A DNA stretch of 64,000 nt from Gemmatimonadota bacterium (lineage in GTDB: Bacteria > Gemmatimonadota > Gemmatimonadetes > Gemmatimonadales > Gemmatimonadaceae), in contig VHBO01000005.1 of NCBI GenBank assembly GCA_016871895.1, positions 1-64,000 of the forward strand, in the 5' to 3' direction. Every line of letters begins with the position of its first letter. Position 1 is the stretch's first letter. The notes under the pieces were generated by a model. It did no database searches. It worked only from the letters and a program-made list of their open reading frames with translations, and was not told where the DNA came from. The position numbers and the translations under genes were made by a program. This document shows, piece after piece, positions 17,059 to 26,700 of the stretch.

Positions 17059-18455
17059 ACGAGATCGTCGCGCGCACGCGCGCGGACCTGCGCGAGCGGC
17101 AGGCGCTCCGGCCGCTCGACGCGGTGCGGACCGCTTGCCAGCCGTCGGACCGCGACTTCACCGCCGCGCTCCGTCGTCCCGGGCCGGGGTTCATCCTCGA
17201 GCACAAGCGGGCCTCGCCCTCCGCAGGCGTGCTCCGCACGGGGCACGCGCCCGCGACGATCGCGCGGGCGTATGCGCCTTTCGCAGCCGCCATCTCCGTG
17301 CTCTGCGACACGCCCTTCTTCGGCGGGAGTCTCGACGACCTACGGGCCGTGCGCGCCGCCGTCGACGTGCCGGTGCTCTGCAAGGACTTCGTGGTCGAGC
17401 CGTACCAGGTGTACGAGGCGCGCGCGGCAGGGGCGGACGCCATCCTGCTGATATGCTCGGTCCTCGATGACGAGGCCTATGCCGCCTGCGCCGCCGCCGC
17501 GCGCGAGGCCGGGATCGCCACGCTCACCGAAGTCCACACCGAGGCGGAGCTCGCGCGTGCCATCACACTCGGCGCGCCGGTCATCGGCATCAACAACCGC
17601 GACCTGCGCACGCTTGCCGTGGACCTCGACACCACGCGGCGGCTCGCGCCCCTCGTGCCACCAGACCGCGTGCGTGTCTGCGAGTCGGGGATCCGCACGC
17701 ACGCCGATGTGCGCGACCTCGCGCCGCTGGTCGATGCGTTCCTCGTGGGCTCCGCACTGATGGCGGAGCCCGATGTGCCGCTCGCCGTGCGTCGGCTGCG
17801 GTTCGGGCTGACGAAGATCTGCGGGCTCACGCGCGCCGAGGACGCCGCCGCCGCGTTTGCCGCGGGCGCCACACACGGCGGGCTGATCTTCGCCGACGCC
17901 TCGCCGCGTCGCGTGACGCTTGCGAAGGCGGCCACGATTCGTGCGGCTGCGCCGTTGCACTGGGTCGGGGTCTTTGTCGATGCGCCGGTGCACACGGTGG
18001 TCGAGGCGGCGCGTGAGCTCGCGCTCAGCGCCGTGCAGTTGAGCGGAGACGAGTCGCCCGAGCAGGTGCGCGCCGTGCGCGCGGCGCTGCCATCGACGGT
18101 CGAGGTCTGGAAGGTCGTGCGCGTGCGGGACGCCATCCCGACGCTCCCCATCGCCGGCGCGGACCGTGTGCTGCTCGACACCTTCGTGGCTGGCCGACAC
18201 GGCGGTACCGGCGTGCGCTTCGACTGGCAGCTGCTCGCCGACCACCCCGAGCGTCACCGCTTCATCCTCGCTGGCGGACTCTCCCCCGAGAACATCCGCG
18301 AGGCCGCCGCGCTCGGCGTCGGTGGGCTCGACGTCAACTCGGGCGTGGAGGTCGCGCCCGGACAGAAGGACCCTGTTCGCATCGCCCAGCTCTTCCACGC
18401 GCTCGCCACCCCCGACCATCCGCATGTGACCATCCGTTTGAGTGCTTCCGAATGA
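17052..18455 (+). CDS. trpCF: Fused indole-3-glycerol-phosphate synthase / phosphoribosylanthranilate isomerase
   Basis: The 467-residue bifunctional protein joins two (beta/alpha)8 barrels for consecutive tryptophan steps. Residues 1-255 are Trp[12 protein letters not shown] (catalytic Lys), [34 protein letters not shown] and CESGIRT. Residues 260-467 are Trp[13 protein letters not shown] (catalytic Cys), [29 protein letters not shown] and the phosphate-binding [10 protein letters not shown] with GLDVNSGVE. The order C-then-F is the same as in enterobacterial TrpC. The start ATG overlaps the trpD stop by 7 nt, and the end overlaps trpB as ATGA, implying translational coupling. Confidence 0.95.
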   Translation: MLNEIVARTRADLRERQALRPLDAVRTACQPSDRDFTAALRRPGPGFILEHKRASPSAGVLRTGHAPATIARAYAPFAAAISVLCDTPFFGGSLDDLRAVRAAVDVPVLCKDFVVEPYQVYEARAAGADAILLICSVLDDEAYAACAAAAREAGIATLTEVHTEAELARAITLGAPVIGINNRDLRTLAVDLDTTRRLAPLVPPDRVRVCESGIRTHADVRDLAPLVDAFLVGSALMAEPDVPLAVRRLRFGLTKICGLTRAEDAAAAFAAGATHGGLIFADASPRRVTLAKAATIRAAAPLHWVGVFVDAPVHTVVEAARELALSAVQLSGDESPEQVRAVRAALPSTVEVWKVVRVRDAIPTLPIAGADRVLLDTFVAGRHGGTGVRFDWQLLADHPERHRFILAGGLSPENIREAAALGVGGLDVNSGVEVAPGQKDPVRIAQLFHALATPDHPHVTIRLSASE

Positions 18456-19681
18456 TCCGCTCCGCCTACTACGGCCGCTTCGGCGGCAGCTTCGTTCCCG
18501 AGATTCTCGTCCCCGCGCTCGAATCGCTCGAGGCCGCGTTCTTGGACGCGCAGGCCGATCCCACCTTCGTCGCAGAGCTCGAGACGCTGCTTCGCACCTA
18601 TGCGGGACGTGAGACGCCGCTCTACCAGTGCCGGCAGCTCGGCCGCGAGACCGACTCGCGGATCTGGTTCAAGCGCGAGGACCTGCTCCACGGCGGCGCG
18701 CACAAGACCAATCAGGCGCTCGGCCAGGGGCTGCTCGCACAGCGGCTCGGGAAGACGCGGCTCATCGCGGAGACCGGCGCCGGGCAGCACGGGGTGGCCA
18801 CCGCGCTCACCGGGGCGGTGCTCGGCATCCCCACGCGCATTTATATGGGTGCGGCGGATATCGAGCGACAGCAGCCGAACGTGCAGCGGATGCGGTTGAT
18901 GGGCGCCGAGGTCGTGCCGGTGACGCAGGGGGGCGCGACGCTCAAGGCCGCGATCAACGAGGCGCTCCGCGACTGGTCCGCGTCGTACGCGACCACGCAT
19001 TACCTGCTCGGTACGGTGGCAGGCCCGCATCCCTTCCCGCTCATCGTGCGCGAGTTCCAGCGCGTGATCGGCCGCGAGGCGCGGGCGCAGTTCCTTGAGG
19101 CGACCGGTCGGTTGCCGGATGCCGTCGTGGCGAGTGTCGGTGGCGGCTCGAACGCGATCGGCATCTTCACCGATTTCATTGCGGATGCGGCGGTGCGGCT
19201 GATCGGCGTGGAGCCCGCGGGTGAGGGACTCCACACCGCGCGGCACGGTGCCACGCTGCAGCGAGGCCGGCCCGGCGTGCTGCACGGCTGCTACACGCAG
19301 ATCCTGCAGGACGACGAGGGTCAGGTGCAGGAGTCGCACTCGATCTCCGCCGGTTTGGATTATCCCGGCGTGGGACCGGAGCACGCGCAGCTGCAGGAGA
19401 CGGGCCGCGCGCAGTATGTGGGATGCACCGACGCGGAGGCGATGGCGGCGTTCTCACTCGTCGCACGGAGCGAGGGGATCATCCCCGCGGTCGAGTCGGC
19501 ACACGCGGTGGCGGGCGCACTCAAGCTCGCACGCACGTCGGACCGACCGCTCGACATCCTCGTGAATCTCTCTGGCCGCGGGGATAAGGATCTCGCGACG
19601 GTGCTGCGGTATCAGGCGGAGGAGGCGGCGCGCGGCGCGGCAAACGTTGTTGCGGCGGCTGGAGGCATCGATGCCCGCTGA
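18452..19681 (+). CDS. trpB: Tryptophan synthase beta chain
   Basis: This PLP enzyme joins indole and L-serine to give tryptophan, in an alpha2-beta2 complex with TrpA. The 409-residue protein starts at the conserved [14 protein letters not shown]. It has [13 protein letters not shown] with the PLP lysine at residue 85, the [12 protein letters not shown] segment, the phosphate loop GGGSNAIG, and [13 protein letters not shown] with the expected metal and substrate contacts. This is the canonical TrpB1 type, which partners TrpA, not the long TrpB2 type. It overlaps trpCF by ATGA and trpA by 11 nt. Confidence 0.97.
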   Translation: MIRSAYYGRFGGSFVPEILVPALESLEAAFLDAQADPTFVAELETLLRTYAGRETPLYQCRQLGRETDSRIWFKREDLLHGGAHKTNQALGQGLLAQRLGKTRLIAETGAGQHGVATALTGAVLGIPTRIYMGAADIERQQPNVQRMRLMGAEVVPVTQGGATLKAAINEALRDWSASYATTHYLLGTVAGPHPFPLIVREFQRVIGREARAQFLEATGRLPDAVVASVGGGSNAIGIFTDFIADAAVRLIGVEPAGEGLHTARHGATLQRGRPGVLHGCYTQILQDDEGQVQESHSISAGLDYPGVGPEHAQLQETGRAQYVGCTDAEAMAAFSLVARSEGIIPAVESAHAVAGALKLARTSDRPLDILVNLSGRGDKDLATVLRYQAEEAARGAANVVAAAGGIDAR

Positions 19682-20528
19682 GCGCTACGCCGCGATGTTC
19701 GCGCGGCTTGCCGAGCGTGATGAGCTGGCCTTCGTGCCGTTCTTCGTGCTGGGAGATCCGTCGATGGAGGAGAACCTCGCGCTCATCTCGGCGGCCGTCG
19801 AGGCCGGGGCCGATGGCTTGGAGCTCGGGCTCCCGTTCTCGGATCCCATCGCCGATGGGCCCGCGGTGCAGTCCGCCGTGACACGCGCGCTCGAAGCCGG
19901 GACGCGCATCTCCGCCTGCTGGCCTTTGCTGCGCGCCGTGCGTAACGCGCATCCCACGGTGCCGATCGGGTTACTGGTGTACGCGAACCTCATCGTGCAC
20001 GCGGGGGTCGAGGCGTTCGTAACGCAGTGCGCGGCCGCGGGCGTCGATTCGGTCGTGATCCCCGATGCGCCGTCGCTCGAGCAGGCGTGGTTCGCGGAGG
20101 CGTTCGCGAAGGGCGGTGTGGCGCTGGCGCGGATCCTTCCGCCGGGCGCCGACGCGGCGCGCGTACAGGAGGTGGCGCGGTCGAGCGCGGGATACGTGTA
20201 CGTCACGTCGCGCGGGGGCGTGACCGGCGCGGACGACACGTTGCAGGCCGACTCGACGGCGGTGATTTCCGCGCTTCAAAAGGAGGGCGCCGCACCGGCG
20301 CTGCTCGGGTTTGGCATCGCGCAGCCGACGCACGTGCACGCCGCGCGCGCGATGGGCGTCGCGGGGGCGATCTCCGGCTCGGCCGTGGTGCAGCGAATCG
20401 GGGCGCACGGCACACCGGCGGCGCGGCGAGCGGCGGTGGTTGCATTCGTGCGAGAGATGAAGGGGGCGACGGGCCCTCACCCCACCGCGAACCATCCCAT
20501 CGCGCCCCGCTCCGCCAACCGCGCCTGA
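19671..20528 (+). CDS. trpA: Tryptophan synthase alpha chain
   Basis: This subunit cleaves indole-3-glycerol phosphate to indole, which is channelled to TrpB. The catalytic pair is E51 in [18 protein letters not shown] and D62 in the same segment, with the E. coli 11-residue spacing (E49/D60). [11 protein letters not shown] and [11 protein letters not shown] provide the phosphate site. ATG 19671 has a GGAGG about 6 nt upstream and lies inside trpB. The family normally ends near [10 protein letters not shown]. The last 17 or so codons are an extra tail that lies antisense to the 3' end of the convergent multicopper oxidase gene, and no terminator fits between the two. Confidence 0.95.
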   Translation: MPAERYAAMFARLAERDELAFVPFFVLGDPSMEENLALISAAVEAGADGLELGLPFSDPIADGPAVQSAVTRALEAGTRISACWPLLRAVRNAHPTVPIGLLVYANLIVHAGVEAFVTQCAAAGVDSVVIPDAPSLEQAWFAEAFAKGGVALARILPPGADAARVQEVARSSAGYVYVTSRGGVTGADDTLQADSTAVISALQKEGAAPALLGFGIAQPTHVHAARAMGVAGAISGSAVVQRIGAHGTPAARRAAVVAFVREMKGATGPHPTANHPIAPRSANRA

Positions 20529-21451
20529 TGCGGGTGGAACATATAGCGGCCCGGCGCGTCAAAAGTGCACTCGAGGATCGCGCGTTCGCCGAGGGTGAGC
20601 GGGACGACGTCGGTGTGCTCGTCAGGCGTGGCGCGCGTCCCTGAGCGGAAGACGTCGAAGGTGCGCGCGTGGAGATGGAAGGTCGCCACGGGTTCATCGA
20701 CGACGAAGTTCGCCACGTAGAGCCGCACCGGGGTCGCGCGCGCGAGCTTGATCGGGTGGCGCGCGTGGAACCCGGCGACGCCGTTCCAGCCAAAGGCATC
20801 GGAGCGTCCGTCGCCGTCGGTGTCGAACCCGCCGAGGAGGAGGACCCGCTCCTGGGCAGGTGGGCGCCACGCGGCGGGATCGACGATCAGGAGGCCGTAG
20901 AGGCCGCGCCCGAGATGCTGGGCGCCCGGAGTGAGATCACAGTGGTACGGATAGATCCCCGCGGGGCGTGGCTGCAGGACGTAGGTGCGCTCCCCGGCCG
21001 GGGGAATCGGTTCCCATCCATCGCTCTCGGGAGCGTGCGCGCCGTGCGTGTGGAGGTTGTGCGGATGTCCGGTGAGGTTCCGCACGCGCAGGGTGAGCAT
21101 CTCACCTTCGGTGACGCGGAGCGTCGGGCCGGGGATGGTGCCCTCGAAGGTCCAGGCGTCGAGGGTCGCGCCCTGCGCGACGGCGACGGGGCGCTGCGTG
21201 ATCGTGAGATCGCGCGTGACGGGGCCACGCACGGGAGGTGGCGGGATCGTCGCGGCATCGAGGGCGGCGGGCCCGAGCGACGTCGGCGGCTCGACGCCGT
21301 GGCCATAGGGGCCGTGCGCGAGTGGGTCGGCGCCGCGTGGGCCGGCATTGGCGGCACGGAAGGCATCGCGGGTACCGCGCGCGGCTGCGGCGAGCGCGAG
21401 CGCGCCGGCGGCACCCGCTGCGCCGAAGATGAGCTCGCGCCGCGTGGGCAC
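20477..21451 (-). CDS. Two-domain multicopper oxidase (NirK/small-laccase-like), Tat-type signal
   Basis: The N-terminus MPTRRELIFGAAGAAGALAL has the twin-arginine and hydrophobic pattern of an exported folded protein. Domain 1 holds NirK-like copper ligands in order: H131 and H136 in HPHNLHTHG, then H170-C171 in YPYHCDL, then H179. The axial Met of NirK is replaced by Leu (L184 in HLGRGLYG). Domain 2 has FHLHARTF and a final [17 protein letters not shown]. Ferroxidase, laccase-like or nitrite reductase activity cannot be separated by eye. The GTG start at 21451 lies 4 nt after the stop of the NosD/cupredoxin gene, so the two form one unit. Its 3' end overlaps trpA by 52 nt, tail to tail. Confidence 0.85.
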   Translation of the reverse strand: MPTRRELIFGAAGAAGALALAAAARGTRDAFRAANAGPRGADPLAHGPYGHGVEPPTSLGPAALDAATIPPPPVRGPVTRDLTITQRPVAVAQGATLDAWTFEGTIPGPTLRVTEGEMLTLRVRNLTGHPHNLHTHGAHAPESDGWEPIPPAGERTYVLQPRPAGIYPYHCDLTPGAQHLGRGLYGLLIVDPAAWRPPAQERVLLLGGFDTDGDGRSDAFGWNGVAGFHARHPIKLARATPVRLYVANFVVDEPVATFHLHARTFDVFRSGTRATPDEHTDVVPLTLGERAILECTFDAPGRYMFHPHQARLAERGAMGWFAVG

Positions 21452-21455
21452 GGCG

Positions 21456-23396
21456 CTACATCGCGCTGAAGCGGACGGCCACCGCGACCGCGAGGCCGAC
21501 CCAAGCGACGACCGCGGCGGCGGCGAGACGCCAGACGCGCCGCGCGGTGCGTCCCGCCTGGACATCCCCGCTGCCGCCCGTGGCGCGCCGGAGGCGGAGG
21601 TGCCAAGCGACGAGGAGGATCAGGACCGCCCCGAGCCGCGCGAGCGAGAGTGGCATCCACGCCTGCCCCGTCGCCATCCATCGGTCGAGCGCCGGCCGTG
21701 CGCCGGTGTGGGTGGACACGTCCCCCCGATAGGCCGCGACGACGGAGTCGGTGATCGCGGGGAGCGGCGCGAGATCGAGGTCGTCGGCGACTCCGGCGAA
21801 GACGTTCACCGCGGGGACCGCCGGCGTTCCGAGGGGATCGGGCATCGTCGGCTGCGGGGGAGGGACGGGCTGCGTGCGCCACTCGGGATAGGTGGGCGCA
21901 CGAAGTCGCCACATCCGCAGCGCGAGGGCGAGCGCGGGGACGAGATCGTTCTCGTCGCCACGGCGCTTCACGACGGAATCGCCGAGGAGTTCGCAGGCGA
22001 GGAAGCGGGGCGCGGTCGTCATCGGGCCCGTCGCGGGACCGACGCAGTTCTCGGTGCTCGTGGGGCCACCGACGGAGACGTCGGCGCGACCCGAGCCAAT
22101 GATCCGGTTGTCGAGGACGCGGTTGCCGACGGCGGGCCACCAGTGCGCGTCGATGAGCGGCGCGACCATCACGCCGTGGCCCGCGTGGTCGAGGATCACG
22201 TTCCCCTCGACGACGTTCTCGCGCCCGCCGCCGATGACCACACCATTCCCCCACGCGAGGGGCGAGAGGCCGGTGCCGGGCGCGGTGCGGCTGTTGTTCG
22301 CGTAGATGAGGTTGCCGCGGATGGTGGTGTGATGCTGCGGCGGGTAGAGCTCGGTGTCGAGTGAATTGGGGACGAGGCCGCCGCGATTGAAGCGCCAGAC
22401 GCTGCTCAGGATGTGGAGGTCGCCGCTCGAGTTGGTGCCCGAGTATCCGAGGGCGTTGTGCTCCGAGATCACGCGGCGGATCACGGCGCGGCAAGGATCG
22501 CACTGGCCGATGTAGAACCCGGCATCGGGGGAGCCGCTTGCGTAGCTGTCCTCGAGAAGACCGTCCTTCGAGTCGAAGGCGTAGATCCCGTAGTCGCCGT
22601 TGTTGTAGGTGGTGAGGTAGCGACCGCGGTAGCCGGTGACGCCGGTCCAGAAGACGCCGTTGAAGGTGTGGTGGCGCGCGGTGAGGTTCTCGATTGCGAC
22701 GCCGTCGGCGAGGACGTTGACGCCGTTCGGGCGGACGAACTCGCCGTCGATGATGACGGCGTTCCGGTCGGTGCCGCGGATCACGAGGGAGGGCGTCGTG
22801 ACCTGCACCTCCTCGCGGTAGACGCCGGTGTCGACGAGGACGAGGTCGCCGGGGACCGCGGCATCGACCGCGGCCTGGATCGTGGCGTGCTGCTGCGGGA
22901 CGCGACGGACGGTGCCGGTGGCGGCATCGACCGCGGCGAGCTTCCCCTTCGTCCCGCCGTCGTAGGCGGCGTCGCCGACGACGACGGCGCCGGCCATCCC
23001 CTGCCCTTCCTTGGTGCCGTGATACGCGCAGTAATAGGCGTAGACGCCGGGCCCCGCGAAGGTGAGTGCCTGCGTCTCCCCCGAGGCCACGGCACCGGTG
23101 TCGACACCAGCGGTGCCATCGGCCCGCGTGACCGCGGTGCCCCACCGCGCCGGATCGACGGGAACGATGTTGTGCGGGTTGCGGCCGGCATTGGTGAAGA
23201 TGACGCCGGCGCCGTCGGGGATACGGACGACCGGGGCGTTGAAGGCGTTGTCGTGCATCTTCACCTGCGTCGCACCCTGCGCGTCCGGGTCGCAGGCGAC
23301 GAGGCCGAGGAGCGCGGCGAGCGGGACGAGGCGGCGGAGCGCGCGATGTCCGGCGAGACGATCGGGCACGAGAGACGGGCGGTGGGAGGTGCGCAT
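21456..23396 (-). CDS. Lipoprotein with cupredoxin and NosD-like beta-helix domains plus C-terminal membrane segments
   Basis: The 646-residue protein is built from four parts. First comes a signal with lipobox LGLVAC (about residue 34). Second is a plastocyanin-like cupredoxin with a type 1 copper site: the His in RNPHNIVP, and the Cys, His and Met in YYCAYHGTKEGQGM. Third is a right-handed parallel beta-helix of the NosD/CASH kind, starting with TIQAAVDAAVPGDLVLVDTGVYREEV and running through repeated GNxI/NxI turns to about residue 510. Last are two hydrophobic segments near the C-terminus (ARLGAVLILLVAWHL and AAAAVVAWVGLAVAVAV). It is the first gene of a pair with the multicopper oxidase and likely supplies or exchanges copper or electrons at the membrane. 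No nosZ gene is nearby. Confidence 0.85.
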   Translation of the reverse strand: MRTSHRPSLVPDRLAGHRALRRLVPLAALLGLVACDPDAQGATQVKMHDNAFNAPVVRIPDGAGVIFTNAGRNPHNIVPVDPARWGTAVTRADGTAGVDTGAVASGETQALTFAGPGVYAYYCAYHGTKEGQGMAGAVVVGDAAYDGGTKGKLAAVDAATGTVRRVPQQHATIQAAVDAAVPGDLVLVDTGVYREEVQVTTPSLVIRGTDRNAVIIDGEFVRPNGVNVLADGVAIENLTARHHTFNGVFWTGVTGYRGRYLTTYNNGDYGIYAFDSKDGLLEDSYASGSPDAGFYIGQCDPCRAVIRRVISEHNALGYSGTNSSGDLHILSSVWRFNRGGLVPNSLDTELYPPQHHTTIRGNLIYANNSRTAPGTGLSPLAWGNGVVIGGGRENVVEGNVILDHAGHGVMVAPLIDAHWWPAVGNRVLDNRIIGSGRADVSVGGPTSTENCVGPATGPMTTAPRFLACELLGDSVVKRRGDENDLVPALALALRMWRLRAPTYPEWRTQPVPPPQPTMPDPLGTPAVPAVNVFAGVADDLDLAPLPAITDSVVAAYRGDVSTHTGARPALDRWMATGQAWMPLSLARLGAVLILLVAWHLRLRRATGGSGDVQAGRTARRVWRLAAAAVVAWVGLAVAVAVRFSAM

Positions 23397-23423
23397 CCGC
23401 GGGAATCTCGCGATGATTCCGAG

Positions 23424-24233
23424 ATGTCGCCAATGCATCCGGCCTCTTCGACGCGCACCGAGCGGGCGCGCCGCGCACACCCGGCACGCCGCACCCCGCG
23501 CGCGCTGCTCCACCTCCTCGGTCTCCTCGGTCTCGTCAGTCTCGGCGCGCCCGCCGTTGACGCGCAGGGGAGCTGGCCCACGACGCATCAGGGGGCGACG
23601 TGGCTCGTCATCTCCGCCGAGTCGCCGATCCGCGAGGGGATGTCGCTCTGGTTCGACGGTAATTGGCGCCGGATGGGGCTCGGCGACGAACCGCAGCAGG
23701 TGCTGCTCCGGCCCGGGATCCTCGTGACGTTGGCGCCGGGGCTGCGCGCTGGGGCGGGGTACGCGTATGTGGCGACTGCGCCGTATGGTGAGCTGCCGAC
23801 GGCGACCCCGCTGCGGGAGCATCGCCTCTGGCAGCAACTCGTCCTCTCGCACGCGGTGGGGCCGGTCGCGGTGACGCATCGCTACCGCTGGGAGCAGCGC
23901 TGGCTCGCGAACGTCGTGGACGGCGCGACGGGAGCGTTCGGGTATCAGCAGCGGGCACGGTATATGGTGCGCGCGCAGACCCCCCTCGTCCGACGCGCGA
24001 CCGGCGCGCCGATCCTCGGCTATCTCCAGGAGGAGCTGCTGATGCCGGTCGGGCATGGTGGCGCCTCGGGTCGACTGACACAGAACCGCGCGATGGCTGG
24101 CGTGGGGATCCCACTCCGGGAGGGACAGCGGCTCGACGTCGGCTATATGCAGCTCTGGAACGCGCTCCCCGCGCGCCCGGCGAACGAGGTGAACCACACG
24201 TTGACCATCAACTGGGTCCTGACGGGGCGCTGA
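23424..24233 (+). CDS. DUF2490-type outer-membrane-like protein
   Basis: The 269-residue protein has a signal region ending near VDAQG. The mature part alternates short strands typical of a small beta-barrel: WLVISAESPIREGMSLWFDGNWR, LLRPGILVTLAPGLRAGAGYAYV, REHRLWQQL, HRYRWEQRWL, RARYMVRAQTP, and NEVNHTLTINWVLTGR at the C-terminus. The RLWQQ and RYRWEQR segments fit DUF2490. Function is unknown. Two in-frame ATGs (23424 and 23433) are possible. It is divergent from the cupredoxin gene, with only 27 bp between start codons. The methyltransferase gene starts 2 nt after its stop. Confidence 0.75.
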   Translation: MSPMHPASSTRTERARRAHPARRTPRALLHLLGLLGLVSLGAPAVDAQGSWPTTHQGATWLVISAESPIREGMSLWFDGNWRRMGLGDEPQQVLLRPGILVTLAPGLRAGAGYAYVATAPYGELPTATPLREHRLWQQLVLSHAVGPVAVTHRYRWEQRWLANVVDGATGAFGYQQRARYMVRAQTPLVRRATGAPILGYLQEELLMPVGHGGASGRLTQNRAMAGVGIPLREGQRLDVGYMQLWNALPARPANEVNHTLTINWVLTGR

Positions 24234-24234
24234 G

Positions 24235-25080
24235 GTGCACCAGCCGCCGCGTCCCGTGGTCGACCCCGCGCTGCTGAACGCCACGGCGGCGACGTGCTGG
24301 ACGAACCTCGGGTGGTGGGAGACTGACGTCCAAGACTACGCCATCGCCGCGCGCGCGCTCGCGACCCGTGTCGGCGAGGCGGCGCCGCTCCGCGCGGGAG
24401 ATGTGGTGGTCGACGTGGCGTGCGGGTACGGCGATTCGCTCGCGCACTGGGTGACGGCGTTCGGCGTGGCGCGTGTGGTCGGCGTGGAGCCCGATCCGGC
24501 GGTGAGCGCGGCGGTCCGGGCCCGGATCGCCGCGTGGGGCCTCGCCGACCGCATCACGGTCGTCACGGCCACCGCGGAGACATTCGACCTCGCCGCGCAC
24601 GTCCCCGACGCGACGGCGATCGTCTGCGTCGACGCCGCGTATCACTTCCAGAGCCGCGGTGCGTGGCTCGCGCGGATCGCGGAGAGCGCCTCGTCGGGGA
24701 CGCGGATCGGATTCAGTGATCTCGCGGTCAGGGACGCGGCGGTGTCACCGCCGGCGACGATGCCTCCGCGGACCGACGCCGCGTCGGCGGCGCCCCGTGC
24801 GCTGCGGTGGGGTGCCGCGCGGGCCGGCATCCCTGCGGCGAATCTCTGGGCGCTCGACGACATCCCCGACGCGATGACCGCCGCCGGGTACGCGGCGGTG
24901 ACGGTGATGGAATGCGGCGGGCCGATCCTCGACGGGTTCCGTGCTCACGCCCAGCGCGCGCACGGCAGGTGGTGGCGTCAGCCTGCGCGGGGCGGCTGGC
25001 GGGCGCTCGCGACGGCGTGGCTCCTCGGCCGCGTGCGGCCGACGCTGACGATGGTGTGCGTCGGCGCGCAGGTGCGCTGA
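24235..25080 (+). CDS. SAM-dependent methyltransferase
   Basis: The 281-residue class I methyltransferase has motif I in VVDVACGYGDSLAHW around residue 64, the acidic end of strand 2 in VVGVEPDP, TATAETFDL, and the strand-4 motif IVCVDAAYHF. The methyl acceptor cannot be read. The region around LARIAESASSGTRIGFSD resembles small-molecule methyltransferases of the tocopherol or sterol type. It uses a GTG start immediately after the DUF2490 gene, so the two are likely cotranscribed. No signal peptide is present, so it is cytoplasmic. Confidence 0.8.
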   Translation: MHQPPRPVVDPALLNATAATCWTNLGWWETDVQDYAIAARALATRVGEAAPLRAGDVVVDVACGYGDSLAHWVTAFGVARVVGVEPDPAVSAAVRARIAAWGLADRITVVTATAETFDLAAHVPDATAIVCVDAAYHFQSRGAWLARIAESASSGTRIGFSDLAVRDAAVSPPATMPPRTDAASAAPRALRWGAARAGIPAANLWALDDIPDAMTAAGYAAVTVMECGGPILDGFRAHAQRAHGRWWRQPARGGWRALATAWLLGRVRPTLTMVCVGAQVR

Positions 25081-25113
25081 CCGGGCGGTCAGCGCACGGG
25101 TGGCGTACCGAGC

Positions 25114-25141
25114 GCGAACGGACCGCGCACGGACCGTTCGC
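25114..25141. terminator. Bidirectional hairpin between convergent genes
   Basis: GCGAACGG (25114-25121) and CCGTTCGC (25134-25141) form an 8-bp stem, with two further inner pairs after a mismatch. It lies between the convergent methyltransferase and M20 genes and touches the stop codon of the latter. No U-tract is present on either side. Confidence 0.45.
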
Positions 25142-26574
25142 TAGCGGATCACCGGCACCGGGTACGCCGGACGGAGCGCGGTGAGGTAATCGCCGAAGAG
25201 CCCCTTCGTCGCCGCGAACTCCTCGCGCACCTTCGTGCGGAACCCCGCGTCGGTGGCGAAGTCGTGCAGGAGCGCGGCCATCGCCATCGCGTCGATCCGG
25301 AAGCCGGTGTGCCCGATCTCGTTCAGCGCGTCAGCTTCCATCTCGTACGTGTGGAAGCCGCCGCTCGAGGTGTATGCGCTGAATCCGACGCCGGGGATGT
25401 CGCGTGAGACGGAGCCCGTCTCCTCCCAGCCCTGCGGCTTCTGCGGCTCCTCCTTCACGCGCGTGGCGCCGTACTTCCGCACGTACGCGAACGCGACCTC
25501 GTTGAGCGCACCGACCGAGATGCCGTCCCGCATGCTCCCGTACGGCTCGATGCTCACCCGCGTCCCCGTGGCGAGCGCGGCCGCGCGCGCGGCGTCGTCC
25601 ACCATCTGCCGCACCTGCGCGAGGTAGACCTCGTCAGGATACCGGATGTAGAAGTCGGCGACGGCGCGGTCGGGGACGACGTTCGGGGCCTTTCCGCCCT
25701 CGCTGATGATCCCCTGGATGCGGGCCTCGGGGCGGATGTTCTTGCGGATCCCGTCGACGTTCGTGAAGAAGCGCACCACCGCGGTGAGCGCGTCCCGCCC
25801 CTCCCAGGGCATCATCTGATGCGCGGGGGCGCCGGTGAAGACGTACTTCACGCCGTCGATGTTGAGGCAACAGGAGCCGAAGCCGGGCGCGGGACGCTGC
25901 GTGTCGGTGCTCGAGTGCGAGCGCACGGCGATGTCGAGGCCGGTGAAGACCCCGCGCTCGTGCATCACCGTCTTCGACGGCGGCGGCATCATCTCCTCGG
26001 CGGGCGTCCCGATGACGGTCACCGTGCCCGGGGTGTTCGTGCGCGTGAGGAACTCGGCGACGGCGACGGCGGCGGCGAGCCCGATCGGCCCCTGCGCGCT
26101 GTGCTGGTCGCCGTGATAATCGCGCACCGTCCCGCGGAGCGCGTCATACTCGACGATGACGCCAAGATTCGGGCCCGGCGTGCCCTTGCGATAGGTGGCC
26201 GTGAAGGCGGTGGGGAGGTCGGCCACGCCGACAGTGACGTCGAAGTCGTGCGCGCGCAGCCAGGCCACGAGCACGTCGACCGAACGCCGCTCCTGGAAGC
26301 CGATCTCCGGGTGCCGGGTGATGTCGTCGGCCATCGCCTGCAGCTCCGACGCCCAGAGCTGTCGTGCGCGCTCGACCACGGCGTCGCGCGTGGCGCTGCG
26401 GGCGGTGGTCAGGCGACGGGCGAGGCCGGCAGCGTCGATGGTGGTGCGAAGCTCACCGAGGCGACGGACCACATCGGCCGCGGCGGCGCGCTGCGTGGGG
26501 GTCTCCTGCGCCGCGAGCATCGGGGCGAGGACGAGGAGCGCGAGGGCGACGAGGCCGGGTCGGTAGAGAGGCAT
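25141..26574 (-). CDS. Secreted M20-family amidohydrolase
   Basis: The 477-residue protein starts with a signal peptide (LVLAPMLAAQE). It belongs to the M20D-type metal-dependent hydrolases, close to AbgB-like amidases. It shows LQAMADDITRHPEIGFQERRSVDVL, EYDALRG, the metal-binding GDQHSAQGP (where His is expected), GTPAEEMMPPP with the Glu-Glu pair, HSSTDTQRP, the dimerisation domain starting at KYVFTGAPAHQM, and the last ligand His in SGGFHTYEMEA. The likely activity is hydrolysis of an N-acyl or peptide-like bond outside the cytoplasm. The substrate is unknown. It stands alone on the minus strand. Confidence 0.85.
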   Translation of the reverse strand: MPLYRPGLVALALLVLAPMLAAQETPTQRAAAADVVRRLGELRTTIDAAGLARRLTTARSATRDAVVERARQLWASELQAMADDITRHPEIGFQERRSVDVLVAWLRAHDFDVTVGVADLPTAFTATYRKGTPGPNLGVIVEYDALRGTVRDYHGDQHSAQGPIGLAAAVAVAEFLTRTNTPGTVTVIGTPAEEMMPPPSKTVMHERGVFTGLDIAVRSHSSTDTQRPAPGFGSCCLNIDGVKYVFTGAPAHQMMPWEGRDALTAVVRFFTNVDGIRKNIRPEARIQGIISEGGKAPNVVPDRAVADFYIRYPDEVYLAQVRQMVDDAARAAALATGTRVSIEPYGSMRDGISVGALNEVAFAYVRKYGATRVKEEPQKPQGWEETGSVSRDIPGVGFSAYTSSGGFHTYEMEADALNEIGHTGFRIDAMAMAALLHDFATDAGFRTKVREEFAATKGLFGDYLTALRPAYPVPVIR

Positions 26575-26700
26575 CAGGGTTCCGTGGGGGGCGCGGTGGG
26601 CGGCCGGATGGAGCGGATTAGCTCAGCGAGCGTGCGCTCCAGGATCATACCACATCATACGAGCCGCGGGGTGATCACGGCCAACGGCCGACGCGTCGTG

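Noticed and set aside
20477-21451. Denitrification nitrite reductase (NirK) for the multicopper oxidase
   Set aside because: The type 1 axial Met is replaced by Leu and no nir, nor or nos genes are nearby, so a NirK function is not supported.
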